NCBI RefSeq assembly: GCF_003311645.1
Contig: NZ_QEST01000235.1
Span: forward strand, 186,001-250,000
DNA: 64,000 nt
Direction: 5' to 3'
DNA from: Streptomyces sp. PT12
GTDB taxonomy: Bacteria > Actinomycetota > Actinomycetes > Streptomycetales > Streptomycetaceae
Part shown: positions 42,222 through 50,155 of the stretch, in pieces
How positions within the stretch are numbered: the stretch's first letter is position 1
How the letters are laid out: each line of letters begins with the position of its first letter
Position numbers and translations under genes: made by a program
The notes under the pieces: generated by a model
Database searches by the model: none
What the model was told of the DNA's origin: nothing
Seen by the model: only the letters and a program-made list of their open reading frames with translations

Positions 42222-43937
42222 ATGGGGGGCGAGTCGACGGAGCGTTGGCTGGTCCGCATCCGTGAGTCCGGGGAGCCCGGGGAGCCCCTGAGACCGGTGC
42301 TCGGGGCGGGTCTGCTGCTCGATTCACACCACGTGCTGACGTGTGCCCACCTGCTGGGCGGCCCCGAGGTGCGGGTGCGGGTCGAGGCTGCGCGCGGATA
42401 CGGCCGGATCGTGTCGAGCCACGCGACGGTCACCGACGACGGCTGGATCCCGCGCCTGGACGGCGACGCGTACTGGGGCCGCATCGGCGACCTCGCGCTG
42501 TTACGCCTCGAACGGCCGCTGCCCGCCGCGTGGGCCACCGTGCTGCACCGGCTGGCCCCCACGAGGCACCGCGGGGTCAGGCTGCTCGGCTTCCCCGACC
42601 ACGTGGACAGCGGCTTCGAGTTGGAGGGCCACCTCGGCGGCCCGCCGGGCGGCGACGGCCGCGTCCAGGTCCACCCCGACCGGCACGGCGCCGTCGTCGT
42701 CCCGGGGTTCAGCGGGGGAGCGGTCGTCGACCGCGAGACCGGCCGCGTCATCGGCATCGTCGCGAGCCGCGTCAAGGGCGAGGACCTTGGCGCCTCGTTC
42801 ATGATCCCGGTCGACACGATGCTCCAGCACCTCCCCCAGCTCGACCCCTATGTCCGCGGCGACTCCGCCGTCGACCGCGGCCTGCTCTCCGAGGACGCCC
42901 GCCGCTCCGAGGACGAGGACGTCGGACTCGCCCAGGTCCTCGCCCGGTGGCTCGGCGACGTCGGCTCCGCCCCCGTCGAGGCGGTCAGGGTCGCCCCGTA
43001 CGACCACACCCGCACCCAGCCCCTGCTGCGCGCCATCTCCGTCGCCACCCGCAGCATGCCCGCCAGGGACCGGGCCGAGCGGCTGACCGACCTCCCGCCC
43101 GGCACCATCCCGCCCGTCGGCTCCCTTGACCTGGCCGTCGACGCCACCGACAAGACCAGGGCCGCCGTCGCCGAGCGCATAGCCGACCGCGTCGGCGTCA
43201 CGTTCGCGCCGGGTGAGACGCCGGAGGACGGGCTGCGCGGGCGGCCGCTGCCGCTCACCATCGCCGTGCACGGCGTCGACCGCGCGGCCGACCCCGCCGA
43301 CCTCGTCGCGCTGCTCGGGGTGCTCGCCGAGCGGGGCAGCCGCATGCTCCTCGTCTTCCACGGCGACGAGCCAGCCGCCCGCGACGCGATCGTGGCCCGC
43401 CTCGACTTCCACTTCAGGTTTGGCGCGGTGGAGCGGGAGTTGACCGTGTGCGCCGACCTCGCGCGGCGGGGCCTTCCCGAGCGGCTGCGCCGGGTAAAGG
43501 ACAACGAGGAGCCCGCCGCCAGGTCCGTGCGGGAGGCGGCGGGCACCTTTGCCGTCGTCGTGCGCGCGGAGCGGGCCGTCGCCGCGCTGCGCGCGGGCGG
43601 CCATCAGGCGCGTTCGGCCTGGACGGCCGACAGCTCGGCGGCGCTCCTCGCCGACCTCGCCAGGGCGAAGACCCTGCTCGACCGGGCGGTCGACGACCTG
43701 GATGACCTCATCGCCGAACGCGACGACCTGCGCGGGCTGCTCCAGGCCGCGCACGCCGGGGTGCGCGGGGCGCCGGGAGGGCCCGACAGCCGCGACCCGA
43801 GCCAGTGGGCCCTCGACCTGTCCGATCGCTACATCGAGGCCCGCGATCTGCTGTGGCGCGGGCCGTGCGACGTTCCCGAGGCGCGGGCCGCGGTCGGGCG
43901 CTACCTGGGGGCACTTCAGCGGAAGGGGACGCGATGA
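42222..43937 (+). CDS. Trypsin-like serine protease with C-terminal regulatory region
   Basis: 571 residues. The N-terminal domain (about 1-205) has the trypsin triad: His in VLTCAHLLGG, Asp in RIGDLALLRLERP and Ser in PGFSGGAVVDRETGRVIG. There is no signal peptide, so it acts in the cytosol, unlike digestive homologues. Residues about 235-410 form an alpha/beta region (PLTIAVHGVDRAADPADLVA, LLGVLAERGSRMLLVFHGDE) without P-loop motifs. The C-terminus is coiled-coil (ALLADLARAKTLLDRAVDDL, DDLIAERDDLRGLLQA). Its stop overlaps the PknG-like start by ATGA. The Trypco2-like gene diverges from it, and together these are hallmarks of trypsin-centred conflict/signalling modules. Confidence 0.82.
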   Translation: MGGESTERWLVRIRESGEPGEPLRPVLGAGLLLDSHHVLTCAHLLGGPEVRVRVEAARGYGRIVSSHATVTDDGWIPRLDGDAYWGRIGDLALLRLERPLPAAWATVLHRLAPTRHRGVRLLGFPDHVDSGFELEGHLGGPPGGDGRVQVHPDRHGAVVVPGFSGGAVVDRETGRVIGIVASRVKGEDLGASFMIPVDTMLQHLPQLDPYVRGDSAVDRGLLSEDARRSEDEDVGLAQVLARWLGDVGSAPVEAVRVAPYDHTRTQPLLRAISVATRSMPARDRAERLTDLPPGTIPPVGSLDLAVDATDKTRAAVAERIADRVGVTFAPGETPEDGLRGRPLPLTIAVHGVDRAADPADLVALLGVLAERGSRMLLVFHGDEPAARDAIVARLDFHFRFGAVERELTVCADLARRGLPERLRRVKDNEEPAARSVREAAGTFAVVVRAERAVAALRAGGHQARSAWTADSSAALLADLARAKTLLDRAVDDLDDLIAERDDLRGLLQAAHAGVRGAPGGPDSRDPSQWALDLSDRYIEARDLLWRGPCDVPEARAAVGRYLGALQRKGTR

Positions 43938-46264
43938 CGACCTGCGCCCGCCCCGGCTGCGGCGGGACACTCGCGCCCACCGGGTACTGCGACACCTGCG
44001 GCCGCCGCCCCGCGGGCACCGGGGGCCCCGCCTCCGAGGGCTCGGGGGGCTCGTTCGGCTCCGACCCGGTCACCGTGCCGACGGGCGGCGGCAGCGAGGC
44101 CGAGTCGCCGCCGCCCACGCCGCCGTCCTCCTCGACGGGGGATGGCGAGATGTCGCTGCCGCCCGTGTCCGTGCCCGACCCCTCGGCCTTTGTCATCAAG
44201 GACCCCAGGGCGTCGAGGCAGGGCCGCCGCTGCGGCTGGGAGGGCTGCCCGCAGCTGGTGGGCGTCGCGTTCGGCAACCAGCCCGCCACCTCAAGGGGGT
44301 TCTGCCCGCGCTGTGGCCACCCGTTCGACTTCTCGCCGCAGCTGCACCCGGGCGACCGGCTCAACGACCAGTACGAGGTGGTCGGTTGCGTCGCCCAGGG
44401 CGGCCTCGGCTGGATCTATCTGGCCCGCGACCACAACCTCGACGGCTCCTATGTCGCGCTCAAGGGCCTCATCAACAACAACGACGCCACCGCCCTGAGC
44501 GTCGCCACCGCCGAGCGCCGCTTCCTCACCGCGCTCCAGCACGACCACATCGTCCGCATCAGGAACTTCGTGACGGCGGGCAGCACCGGCTACATCGTCA
44601 TGGAGTTCATCAACGGCCGCCCCCTGAGCGCCCTTGGGACCAGGGACCGGCAGGAGGACATCCTGGGCGGCCCGCTCCGCCTCGAACACGTCGCGGTCTA
44701 CGGCTGCCGCATCCTCAACGCCCTGGAGTATCTGCACCAACACGGCCTGCTCTACTGCGACATGAAGCCGTCCAACGTCATCCACCACGGCGACCAGATC
44801 ACCATCATCGACCTGGGCGCGGTCCGCCGCATGGACGACGACGTCTCGCCCGCCGTGCACACCGACCACTACCTGCCGCGCGTCGAGCTCTACCCCGACG
44901 AGCCGGGGCCCGACACCGCGCCCACCAGGCCACGGCGCGGCGCCAACGGCGCGCCCCCGCCCCGCCAGGAGCGGCGGCGCGGCATCCCCAGGTTCTCCCG
45001 GCTGACCGACCTCTACACCGTCGCGACCACCCTGGAGGAGCTGGCCAGGGCCTCGGTGGTCCCCGAGGGCGTCGCCAAGGAGTCGTTCGACCTGGTCATC
45101 CGGCGCGCCACCGCGCCCCACCACGCCGCGCGCTTCGCCACCGCGGCCGAGATGTTCGAGCAACTGCGCGGCGTCTGGCGCCAGTTGCGCGCGGAGTACG
45201 GGGAGCAGCAGGCCGCGCGCTCCACCCTGTTCGCCCCGGGAGCCGACCTCCTCGACAGTGGCCTGGCCTCGCCGCCCCCGCCGCGGCACTGGCTGCGTCC
45301 GCCAGGACACGAGCCGCCCGCCATCGACCCGGGCCGCCCGCCGCCAGACCGGGTCGCCGCCGCGCTGCCCGCGCCCGTGCCGCACCCCGACCACCCCAAG
45401 GCCGCGCGCGAGCTCCTGGACTGCGACACGTCGCTGGCCATCGGCGAGACGGCCCCGGCCCGCGCCGCCCTGGTGCGCGCCTGCCGCGAGCTGTCCCAGG
45501 CCGTGGCGCACGGCGACTGGCGCGTCGCCTGGTACCACGGGCGGCTGCTGCTCGCCCTGGGCAACGCCCCCGCGGGAAACGCCGAGGTCCACCGGGTCCT
45601 GGCCCCCGCCCTCGGCCTCGACCCGTCCCACCCGCGCTCCGCCGTGGAGTGCTTCCGCGCCGTGCGCCAGGCCCTGCCGGGCGAGACCGCGCCCCAGCTC
45701 GCCCTCGGCTACTGCGCCGAGAGCGGCGGCGACCTCGACCGCGCCGAGGCGTTCTACCGCGCCGTGTGGCGCCGCGACCACGCCGACGGCTCCGCGGCGT
45801 TCGGGCTGGCCAGGATCCGGCTGGCGCGCGGCGAACGCGCCGCGGCGCGCGCCGTGCTCGACCAGGTGCCCTCGCACGCCCCGCACCACGCGGCGGCGCG
45901 GATCGCCGCCGTTCGGCTCCTGGTGGGCAGGCTCACAGGACAGCAGCCCACCGCGGGCGACTTCACCGAGGCACAGCACCGCCTGCCGGGGCTCTCGCTC
46001 GACGGCGGCTTGACCGAGGGTGACGAACGCCTGCGGCTGACCGCCGAGATGCGCGAGGCGGCCCTCCACTGGGCGGCGAGCCGGGGCTGGCCATCGCCGG
46101 GGCTGGCCGCGGGGCCGCTCTACGGCAGCCCCGCGGCGGAGCGGCGGCTGCGCGAGCTGCTTGAGGAGTCGTTCACCGGGCTCGCCCGCCGCGCGGCCAC
46201 CGCCGACGAGCACGCCGCCCTGATCGACCACGCCAACCATGTCCGCCCGTTGACGCTGCTGTGA
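43934..46264 (+). CDS. pknG: PknG-type serine/threonine protein kinase
   Basis: 776 residues, near the 750 of mycobacterial PknG. An N-terminal Cys-rich leader (CARPGCGG...CDTCGR) and a rubredoxin-like module (CGWEGCPQLVGV, GFCPRCGHPFDFSPQL) precede the kinase. Its start is YEVVGCVAQGGLGWIYLARD then ALKGLINNNDA, with catalytic CDMKPSNVI and metal-binding IIDLGAVRRM, DLGA replacing DFG exactly as in PknG. A TPR C-terminal domain follows (LLDCDTSLAIGETAPARAAL, RAEAFYRAVWRRDHADGSAA) ending LIDHANHVRPLTLL, like PknG's terminus. In mycobacteria PknG regulates 2-oxoglutarate/glutamate metabolism through GarA/OdhI and is encoded with GlnX and GlnH. Here it is coupled to the protease upstream. Confidence 0.9.
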   Translation: MTTCARPGCGGTLAPTGYCDTCGRRPAGTGGPASEGSGGSFGSDPVTVPTGGGSEAESPPPTPPSSSTGDGEMSLPPVSVPDPSAFVIKDPRASRQGRRCGWEGCPQLVGVAFGNQPATSRGFCPRCGHPFDFSPQLHPGDRLNDQYEVVGCVAQGGLGWIYLARDHNLDGSYVALKGLINNNDATALSVATAERRFLTALQHDHIVRIRNFVTAGSTGYIVMEFINGRPLSALGTRDRQEDILGGPLRLEHVAVYGCRILNALEYLHQHGLLYCDMKPSNVIHHGDQITIIDLGAVRRMDDDVSPAVHTDHYLPRVELYPDEPGPDTAPTRPRRGANGAPPPRQERRRGIPRFSRLTDLYTVATTLEELARASVVPEGVAKESFDLVIRRATAPHHAARFATAAEMFEQLRGVWRQLRAEYGEQQAARSTLFAPGADLLDSGLASPPPPRHWLRPPGHEPPAIDPGRPPPDRVAAALPAPVPHPDHPKAARELLDCDTSLAIGETAPARAALVRACRELSQAVAHGDWRVAWYHGRLLLALGNAPAGNAEVHRVLAPALGLDPSHPRSAVECFRAVRQALPGETAPQLALGYCAESGGDLDRAEAFYRAVWRRDHADGSAAFGLARIRLARGERAAARAVLDQVPSHAPHHAAARIAAVRLLVGRLTGQQPTAGDFTEAQHRLPGLSLDGGLTEGDERLRLTAEMREAALHWAASRGWPSPGLAAGPLYGSPAAERRLRELLEESFTGLARRAATADEHAALIDHANHVRPLTLL

Positions 46265-46316
46265 GGCCGCCAGGACGCGGTCGCACGGCCGAGAGGCGAT
46301 GCGAAGGAGCACGCCC

Positions 46317-47783
46317 ATGACTCCCACCCCCGCCGTCGCCCTGACGGTAAGCCAGGAGATCGACCTGGCCGTCGGCAACCCCGACGCGGGCATGCACGTC
46401 TTCATCGAGGTCCGCACGCGCGGCGTCGACCCCGCCGCGCTCGGCGGCCCGCCCAGGGCCGCCGAGGTGATCATCGTCGACTGCTCGGGGTCGATGGGCT
46501 CGCCCCCCACCAAGCTTGAGGCCGCCCAACGGGCCGCGGGCGCCGCCGTCGACGCCCTGCGCGACGGCACCGAGTTCGCCGTGGTGCGGGGAACGCACCA
46601 GGCGCGCATGGCGTTTCCGCGCCACGCCGAGCGCCTTGAGGTCGCCGACCACGACTCGCGCGCCAGGGCGAAGGCCAGGATCGGCCACCTGTTCGCCGAG
46701 GGGGGCACCGCGATCGGCTCCTGGCTCAGGCTCACCCGCGACCTGCTCGCCATGAGCACGGCCGAGGTCAGGCACGCCGTCCTGCTCACCGATGGCCACA
46801 ACGTCGTGGACCGCGAGCTGCTTGACGACGAACTCGCCCTGTGCGAAGGGAAGTTCGTCTGCGACGCCCGGGGCATAGGGACCGGCTGGAACAGCGAGGA
46901 GCTGATCCGCGTCGCCGGGCGCCTCAACGGCACGGCGAGCGCCGTGCTGCGCGAGTCCGACCTCGAGGCCGAGTTCGAGCGGTCCATCCGCACCGCCATG
47001 GCCCGCACCCTCCACGCCCTGACGCTGCGCGTCTCGCTGACCCGCGGCGTTGGGCTGCGGTTCCTGCGGCAGGTGCACCCCACCCTGCGGGACCTCACCG
47101 CGGACGGCGTCCATGTCGACGAGCGCGCCGTGGAGTTCGCCACCCACCCCTGGGCGGGCGACGAGGTGCGCCAGTACCACCTGTGCCTGACCGCCGACCC
47201 CAAGGACGCCACGCTCGACGAGACGATGCAGCTGGCGTGGGTCGAGGTCGCCTCGGGCAGCGACCGCGTTCCCGACCCCGCGCCCGAGCCCGTGCTGGTC
47301 CGCTGGCGCCACGGCAGCGGGCCGCCCACCGAGATGTCGCAGCTCAGCAAGCACTTCTCGCTCCACGAAGACCTCACACTCGCCGCCGCAGCGGCGCACG
47401 ACGCGTACCAGGCGGGCGACGGCTCGGCGCTGCTGTCCGCCCTTGGCACCACGGTCCGGCTCGCCCACCAGCTCGGGCACGCCGAAGTCCTCGCCGAGGT
47501 GGCCGAGATCGCCGACGTCCACGACCCGGTGGCGGGCAAGGTCGCCATCAAGCCCGCGTTCGACGGGCGCAGGCTCGGGCGGCTGCTGATGCTCGGCCAT
47601 GTCTCCGTGGCCGCCGAGGTCGGCCCGCGACCAGCCCCCGAGCGGCTGGCCCCCGTGGACCCGGCGCTCGTCCTCGTCCCCTGCCGCAAGGGCGACTGCC
47701 CGGCCACCCTCCCCCCTGGCACGGCGTTCTGCGGCACGTGCGGCACCGCCCAGGACGGGGCACCCGGCGCGGGGCGCGGATGA
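46317..47783 (+). CDS. VWA-domain protein with C-terminal zinc ribbon
   Basis: 488 residues; GAAGGAGCACGCCC precedes ATG 46317. The VWA domain reads AEVIIVDCSGSMGSPPTKLE (MIDAS DCSGS), EGGTAIGSWLRLTRDLL (Thr) and AVLLTDGHN (Asp). A beta-sandwich-like segment follows (TLHALTLRVSLTRGVGLRFL, RQYHLCLTADPKDATLDET), then helices, and a Cys4 ribbon at the end (CRKGDCPATLPPGTAFCGTC). There is no signal peptide, so it is cytosolic. The ribbon resembles that of PknG-like kinase N-termini. It probably scaffolds the kinase and the membrane partner; the gene overlaps the next by ATGA. Confidence 0.88.
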   Translation: MTPTPAVALTVSQEIDLAVGNPDAGMHVFIEVRTRGVDPAALGGPPRAAEVIIVDCSGSMGSPPTKLEAAQRAAGAAVDALRDGTEFAVVRGTHQARMAFPRHAERLEVADHDSRARAKARIGHLFAEGGTAIGSWLRLTRDLLAMSTAEVRHAVLLTDGHNVVDRELLDDELALCEGKFVCDARGIGTGWNSEELIRVAGRLNGTASAVLRESDLEAEFERSIRTAMARTLHALTLRVSLTRGVGLRFLRQVHPTLRDLTADGVHVDERAVEFATHPWAGDEVRQYHLCLTADPKDATLDETMQLAWVEVASGSDRVPDPAPEPVLVRWRHGSGPPTEMSQLSKHFSLHEDLTLAAAAAHDAYQAGDGSALLSALGTTVRLAHQLGHAEVLAEVAEIADVHDPVAGKVAIKPAFDGRRLGRLLMLGHVSVAAEVGPRPAPERLAPVDPALVLVPCRKGDCPATLPPGTAFCGTCGTAQDGAPGAGRG

Positions 47784-48766
47784 GCACGACCCGCCGCGCG
47801 CTGGTGCTGCGCGCCCTGGCCCTGCTGGTCCTCACCGTCGCCACCATGGCCTCGCTGTTCACCGCGTACACCGGCGTCCACAGCCAGGCCGCGCCCGTGC
47901 GCGAGCGGACGGCGCCCGCGATCCTCGACGTGACGGCGGCGCAGAACGCCCTCCTCCAGTCGTTCGACGCCGTGCGGGACTCGGCCACGGGCGAGCTGGT
48001 GAGCACGGGCGGCGGCTACCGCGTGCAGATCGCGGTGGCCAACCAGAGCCTCGCCCGCGCCGCCGGGGCCGCCGTCGGCGGCGAGTCGGGGCTGCGCGCC
48101 CTCGAGACCGTCACGGGCCTGATCGTCTCCTACTCGGGCTTCCTCGAACAGGCGGACCGCCATCGCACCGACGCGACCCTGCGCGAGGGCTACCTGTGGT
48201 ACGCGGAGGGCACGCTCAGCCGCGACCTCGACGGCATCCTCGACCGCCTCGACAGCCTCCAGGACCAGCAGTACGACGTCCTCGACGGCCAGGTCTCGTT
48301 CGACCGCGGCGCCCAACTCGCCTGGGGCGCCACGCTGGTGAGCGGCGCGGCCCTGCTGCTCGTGCTGATCGAGACGCAGGTCCTCCTGCGCCGCCGCTTC
48401 AGGCGCCGCTACAACCTCGGCCTGCTGGGCGCCACCGCGACCCTGCTGATCGCGCTCGGCGCGGTGGCCTACGCCACCGCCGAGACCCAGGACGCCCTCG
48501 ACGCCGCGGGACACTCCCTGCGCGAGGACCTGCTCAGCCCCTGGGGCCCCGTCACGGGCGACGCGGACACGCAGCGGCGCGGGCCCGCCGAGGACGTCTC
48601 GAACTCCGTGCAGGACACCGCGAGGGAGGTGGACGACGCGATGAGCGGAACGGACGAGTGGGAGGGCCTTGCTGGCCTGGTCCCCGTGCTCGGCCTGCTG
48701 CTCGCGGGCCAGATGGCGCGAGGTCTCTGGCCGCGCTTCGACGAGTACAGGTTCAGGGCGCGATGA
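47780..48766 (+). CDS. GlnX-like membrane sensor protein
   Basis: 328 residues. A membrane helix at about 9-30 (LRALALLVLTVATMASLFTA) is followed by an extracytoplasmic helical domain (about 35-185: DVTAAQNALLQSFDAVRDSA, LVSTGGGYRVQIAVANQSLA). Further membrane helices lie at about 187-207 and 218-238, with a second helical loop and a last span near 298-316. Two extracytoplasmic four-helix regions between four spans match the architecture of mycobacterial GlnX, which with GlnH passes amino-acid availability to PknG. The gene order kinase - VWA - membrane sensor - binding protein supports that reading. It overlaps both neighbours by four bases. Confidence 0.75.
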   Translation: MSTTRRALVLRALALLVLTVATMASLFTAYTGVHSQAAPVRERTAPAILDVTAAQNALLQSFDAVRDSATGELVSTGGGYRVQIAVANQSLARAAGAAVGGESGLRALETVTGLIVSYSGFLEQADRHRTDATLREGYLWYAEGTLSRDLDGILDRLDSLQDQQYDVLDGQVSFDRGAQLAWGATLVSGAALLLVLIETQVLLRRRFRRRYNLGLLGATATLLIALGAVAYATAETQDALDAAGHSLREDLLSPWGPVTGDADTQRRGPAEDVSNSVQDTAREVDDAMSGTDEWEGLAGLVPVLGLLLAGQMARGLWPRFDEYRFRAR

Positions 48767-50100
48767 GGCGGGGACTGCTCGTGGGCGCCGTGCTCGTGGC
48801 CCTCGCCGTGCTGGCGGGCTTCGCCGTCCGCCTGGTCTTCCCCGCCGAGCGCGGCGTCACCGTGCTCGCCTCCTGGACCCGGGGCGAGGCCGAGCTCTTC
48901 GAGCGCGTGCTGGCCGAGTTCACCGAGGAGACCGGCATCGAGGTGGACTACCAGGGCACCACCGCGCTGCGCGAGGTGCTGCTCTCCGAGGTCGACGCGG
49001 GCGTTCCGCCCGATGTCGCGATCGTGCCGAGCGTGGGGGAGTTGACGCAGTACGCCCAGCGGGGGGAGCTGACGGCCCTGGACTTCGAGCTCGACGACAG
49101 GTCCCTCGGCGAGGTCTACGGCGCTCCCTGGGTCAACGAGGTCCGCACAGGGCGCGACACCAGGACCGCCGCCTACTGGTTCCCCGTCAAGGTCGACCTC
49201 AAGAGCCTGGTCTGGTACGACGCCGCGGCCCACGGCCCCGACGACTTCCCCCGGCTGCTCGAAAACGGCGGCTCGTGGTGCCTCGGCATGGGCTCCGACG
49301 CCACATCGGGCTGGCCAGGCACCGACTGGGTCGAGGACGTGCTGCTCCAGCAGGCGGGCCCCGAGGTCTACGAGGGCTGGGCCCGCGGCGAGGAGGGCCC
49401 GAGCACCGCGTGGAACGGCGAGGCGGTGGAGCGGGCGTGGCGAACGTTCGGCGAGCTGGTCGCCGCGGGCGGCGCCACCCGCGGCGTCCAGTCCCTGACC
49501 AGGGACTACGGCAACGCCTCGGCCGGGCTGAACAAGGGGCCCGTATGCCAGCTTGACCACCAGGGCTCGCATGCGCGCGGCAACTACGGCGACCTGGAAG
49601 CGGCGTTCGCGCCCTCCGCGCGGCTCTTCCCCGGCACCCAGGGGCGCCAGCGGGGCTGGGAGGCGGGCGCCGACTACGCGGCGATGTTCCGCGGGACCGA
49701 CGAGGCCGAGGAGCTGATGGCGTGGCTTGCCGCGCCCAGCACCCAACGCATCTGGTCCGAGGCCGTGTCCGATCGCAACGCCGAGGCGTCGGGCACGCTG
49801 CCCCCGCCGCTGTTCGCCGCGCCGGGTACGGACGCGTCCGCGGGCCCGGGCGCGTCCGCCGCCGCTGACGAGGTGCACGACGCGCTCGCCGCCACGCTCG
49901 CCGACCCGCCCGAGCCGCTGTGCCTCGACGCGTCCGACGTCATGCCCCCGGCCCTGCGCGACGCGTTCCACCAGGCGGTGCTGACGTTCCTCGCGGACCA
50001 GAGCAGGCTCCCGGCGATCCTCGACGAGCTGGAGGCGATCCGCGACACCACGGCCACCCCGGACCGGGCGATCCCGTCGGTGTGCGGCGAGACGGACTGA
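48763..50100 (+). CDS. Membrane-anchored extracellular solute-binding protein of the PknG operon
   Basis: 445 residues. The N-terminus RRGLLVGAVLVALAVLAGFA is a signal or anchor without an obvious lipobox Cys. The body is a type 2 binding protein of the sugar/ion class: VTVLASWTRGEAELFERVLA, EFTEETGIEVDYQGTTALRE, VDAGVPPDVAIVPSVGELTQ, AYWFPVKVDLKSLVWYDAAA, NGGSWCLGMGSDATSGWPGT and TDEAEELMAWLAAPSTQRIW. No permease or ATPase gene accompanies it. By analogy to GlnH it would bind a nutrient or wall-derived solute and signal through the GlnX-like protein to PknG. Ligand identity is unknown. Confidence 0.85.
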   Translation: MRRGLLVGAVLVALAVLAGFAVRLVFPAERGVTVLASWTRGEAELFERVLAEFTEETGIEVDYQGTTALREVLLSEVDAGVPPDVAIVPSVGELTQYAQRGELTALDFELDDRSLGEVYGAPWVNEVRTGRDTRTAAYWFPVKVDLKSLVWYDAAAHGPDDFPRLLENGGSWCLGMGSDATSGWPGTDWVEDVLLQQAGPEVYEGWARGEEGPSTAWNGEAVERAWRTFGELVAAGGATRGVQSLTRDYGNASAGLNKGPVCQLDHQGSHARGNYGDLEAAFAPSARLFPGTQGRQRGWEAGADYAAMFRGTDEAEELMAWLAAPSTQRIWSEAVSDRNAEASGTLPPPLFAAPGTDASAGPGASAAADEVHDALAATLADPPEPLCLDASDVMPPALRDAFHQAVLTFLADQSRLPAILDELEAIRDTTATPDRAIPSVCGETD

Positions 50101-50132
50101 AGAGGGCGGCGCCCCGCGCCGCTCTCCGCCTC

Positions 50133-50150
50133 GGCGCCCCACGGGGCGCC
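50133..50150. terminator. Hairpin ending the PknG operon
   Basis: GGCGCCCC-AC-GGGGCGCC gives a perfect 8-bp stem between the convergent solute-binding-protein and ATP-grasp stops, without a T-run. Confidence 0.55.
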
Positions 50151-50155
50151 CCGGC

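Noticed and set aside
44291-48514. Very long open frame of about 1400 codons on the minus strand
   Set aside because: It is antisense to the PknG, VWA and GlnX-like genes, has low-complexity Arg/Gly/Ala content and no domain; such shadow frames are common at this GC.
47599-48762. Upstream extension of the final solute-binding protein
   Set aside because: It is a shadow of the GlnX-like gene; the ATG at 48763 overlaps that stop and begins the signal segment.
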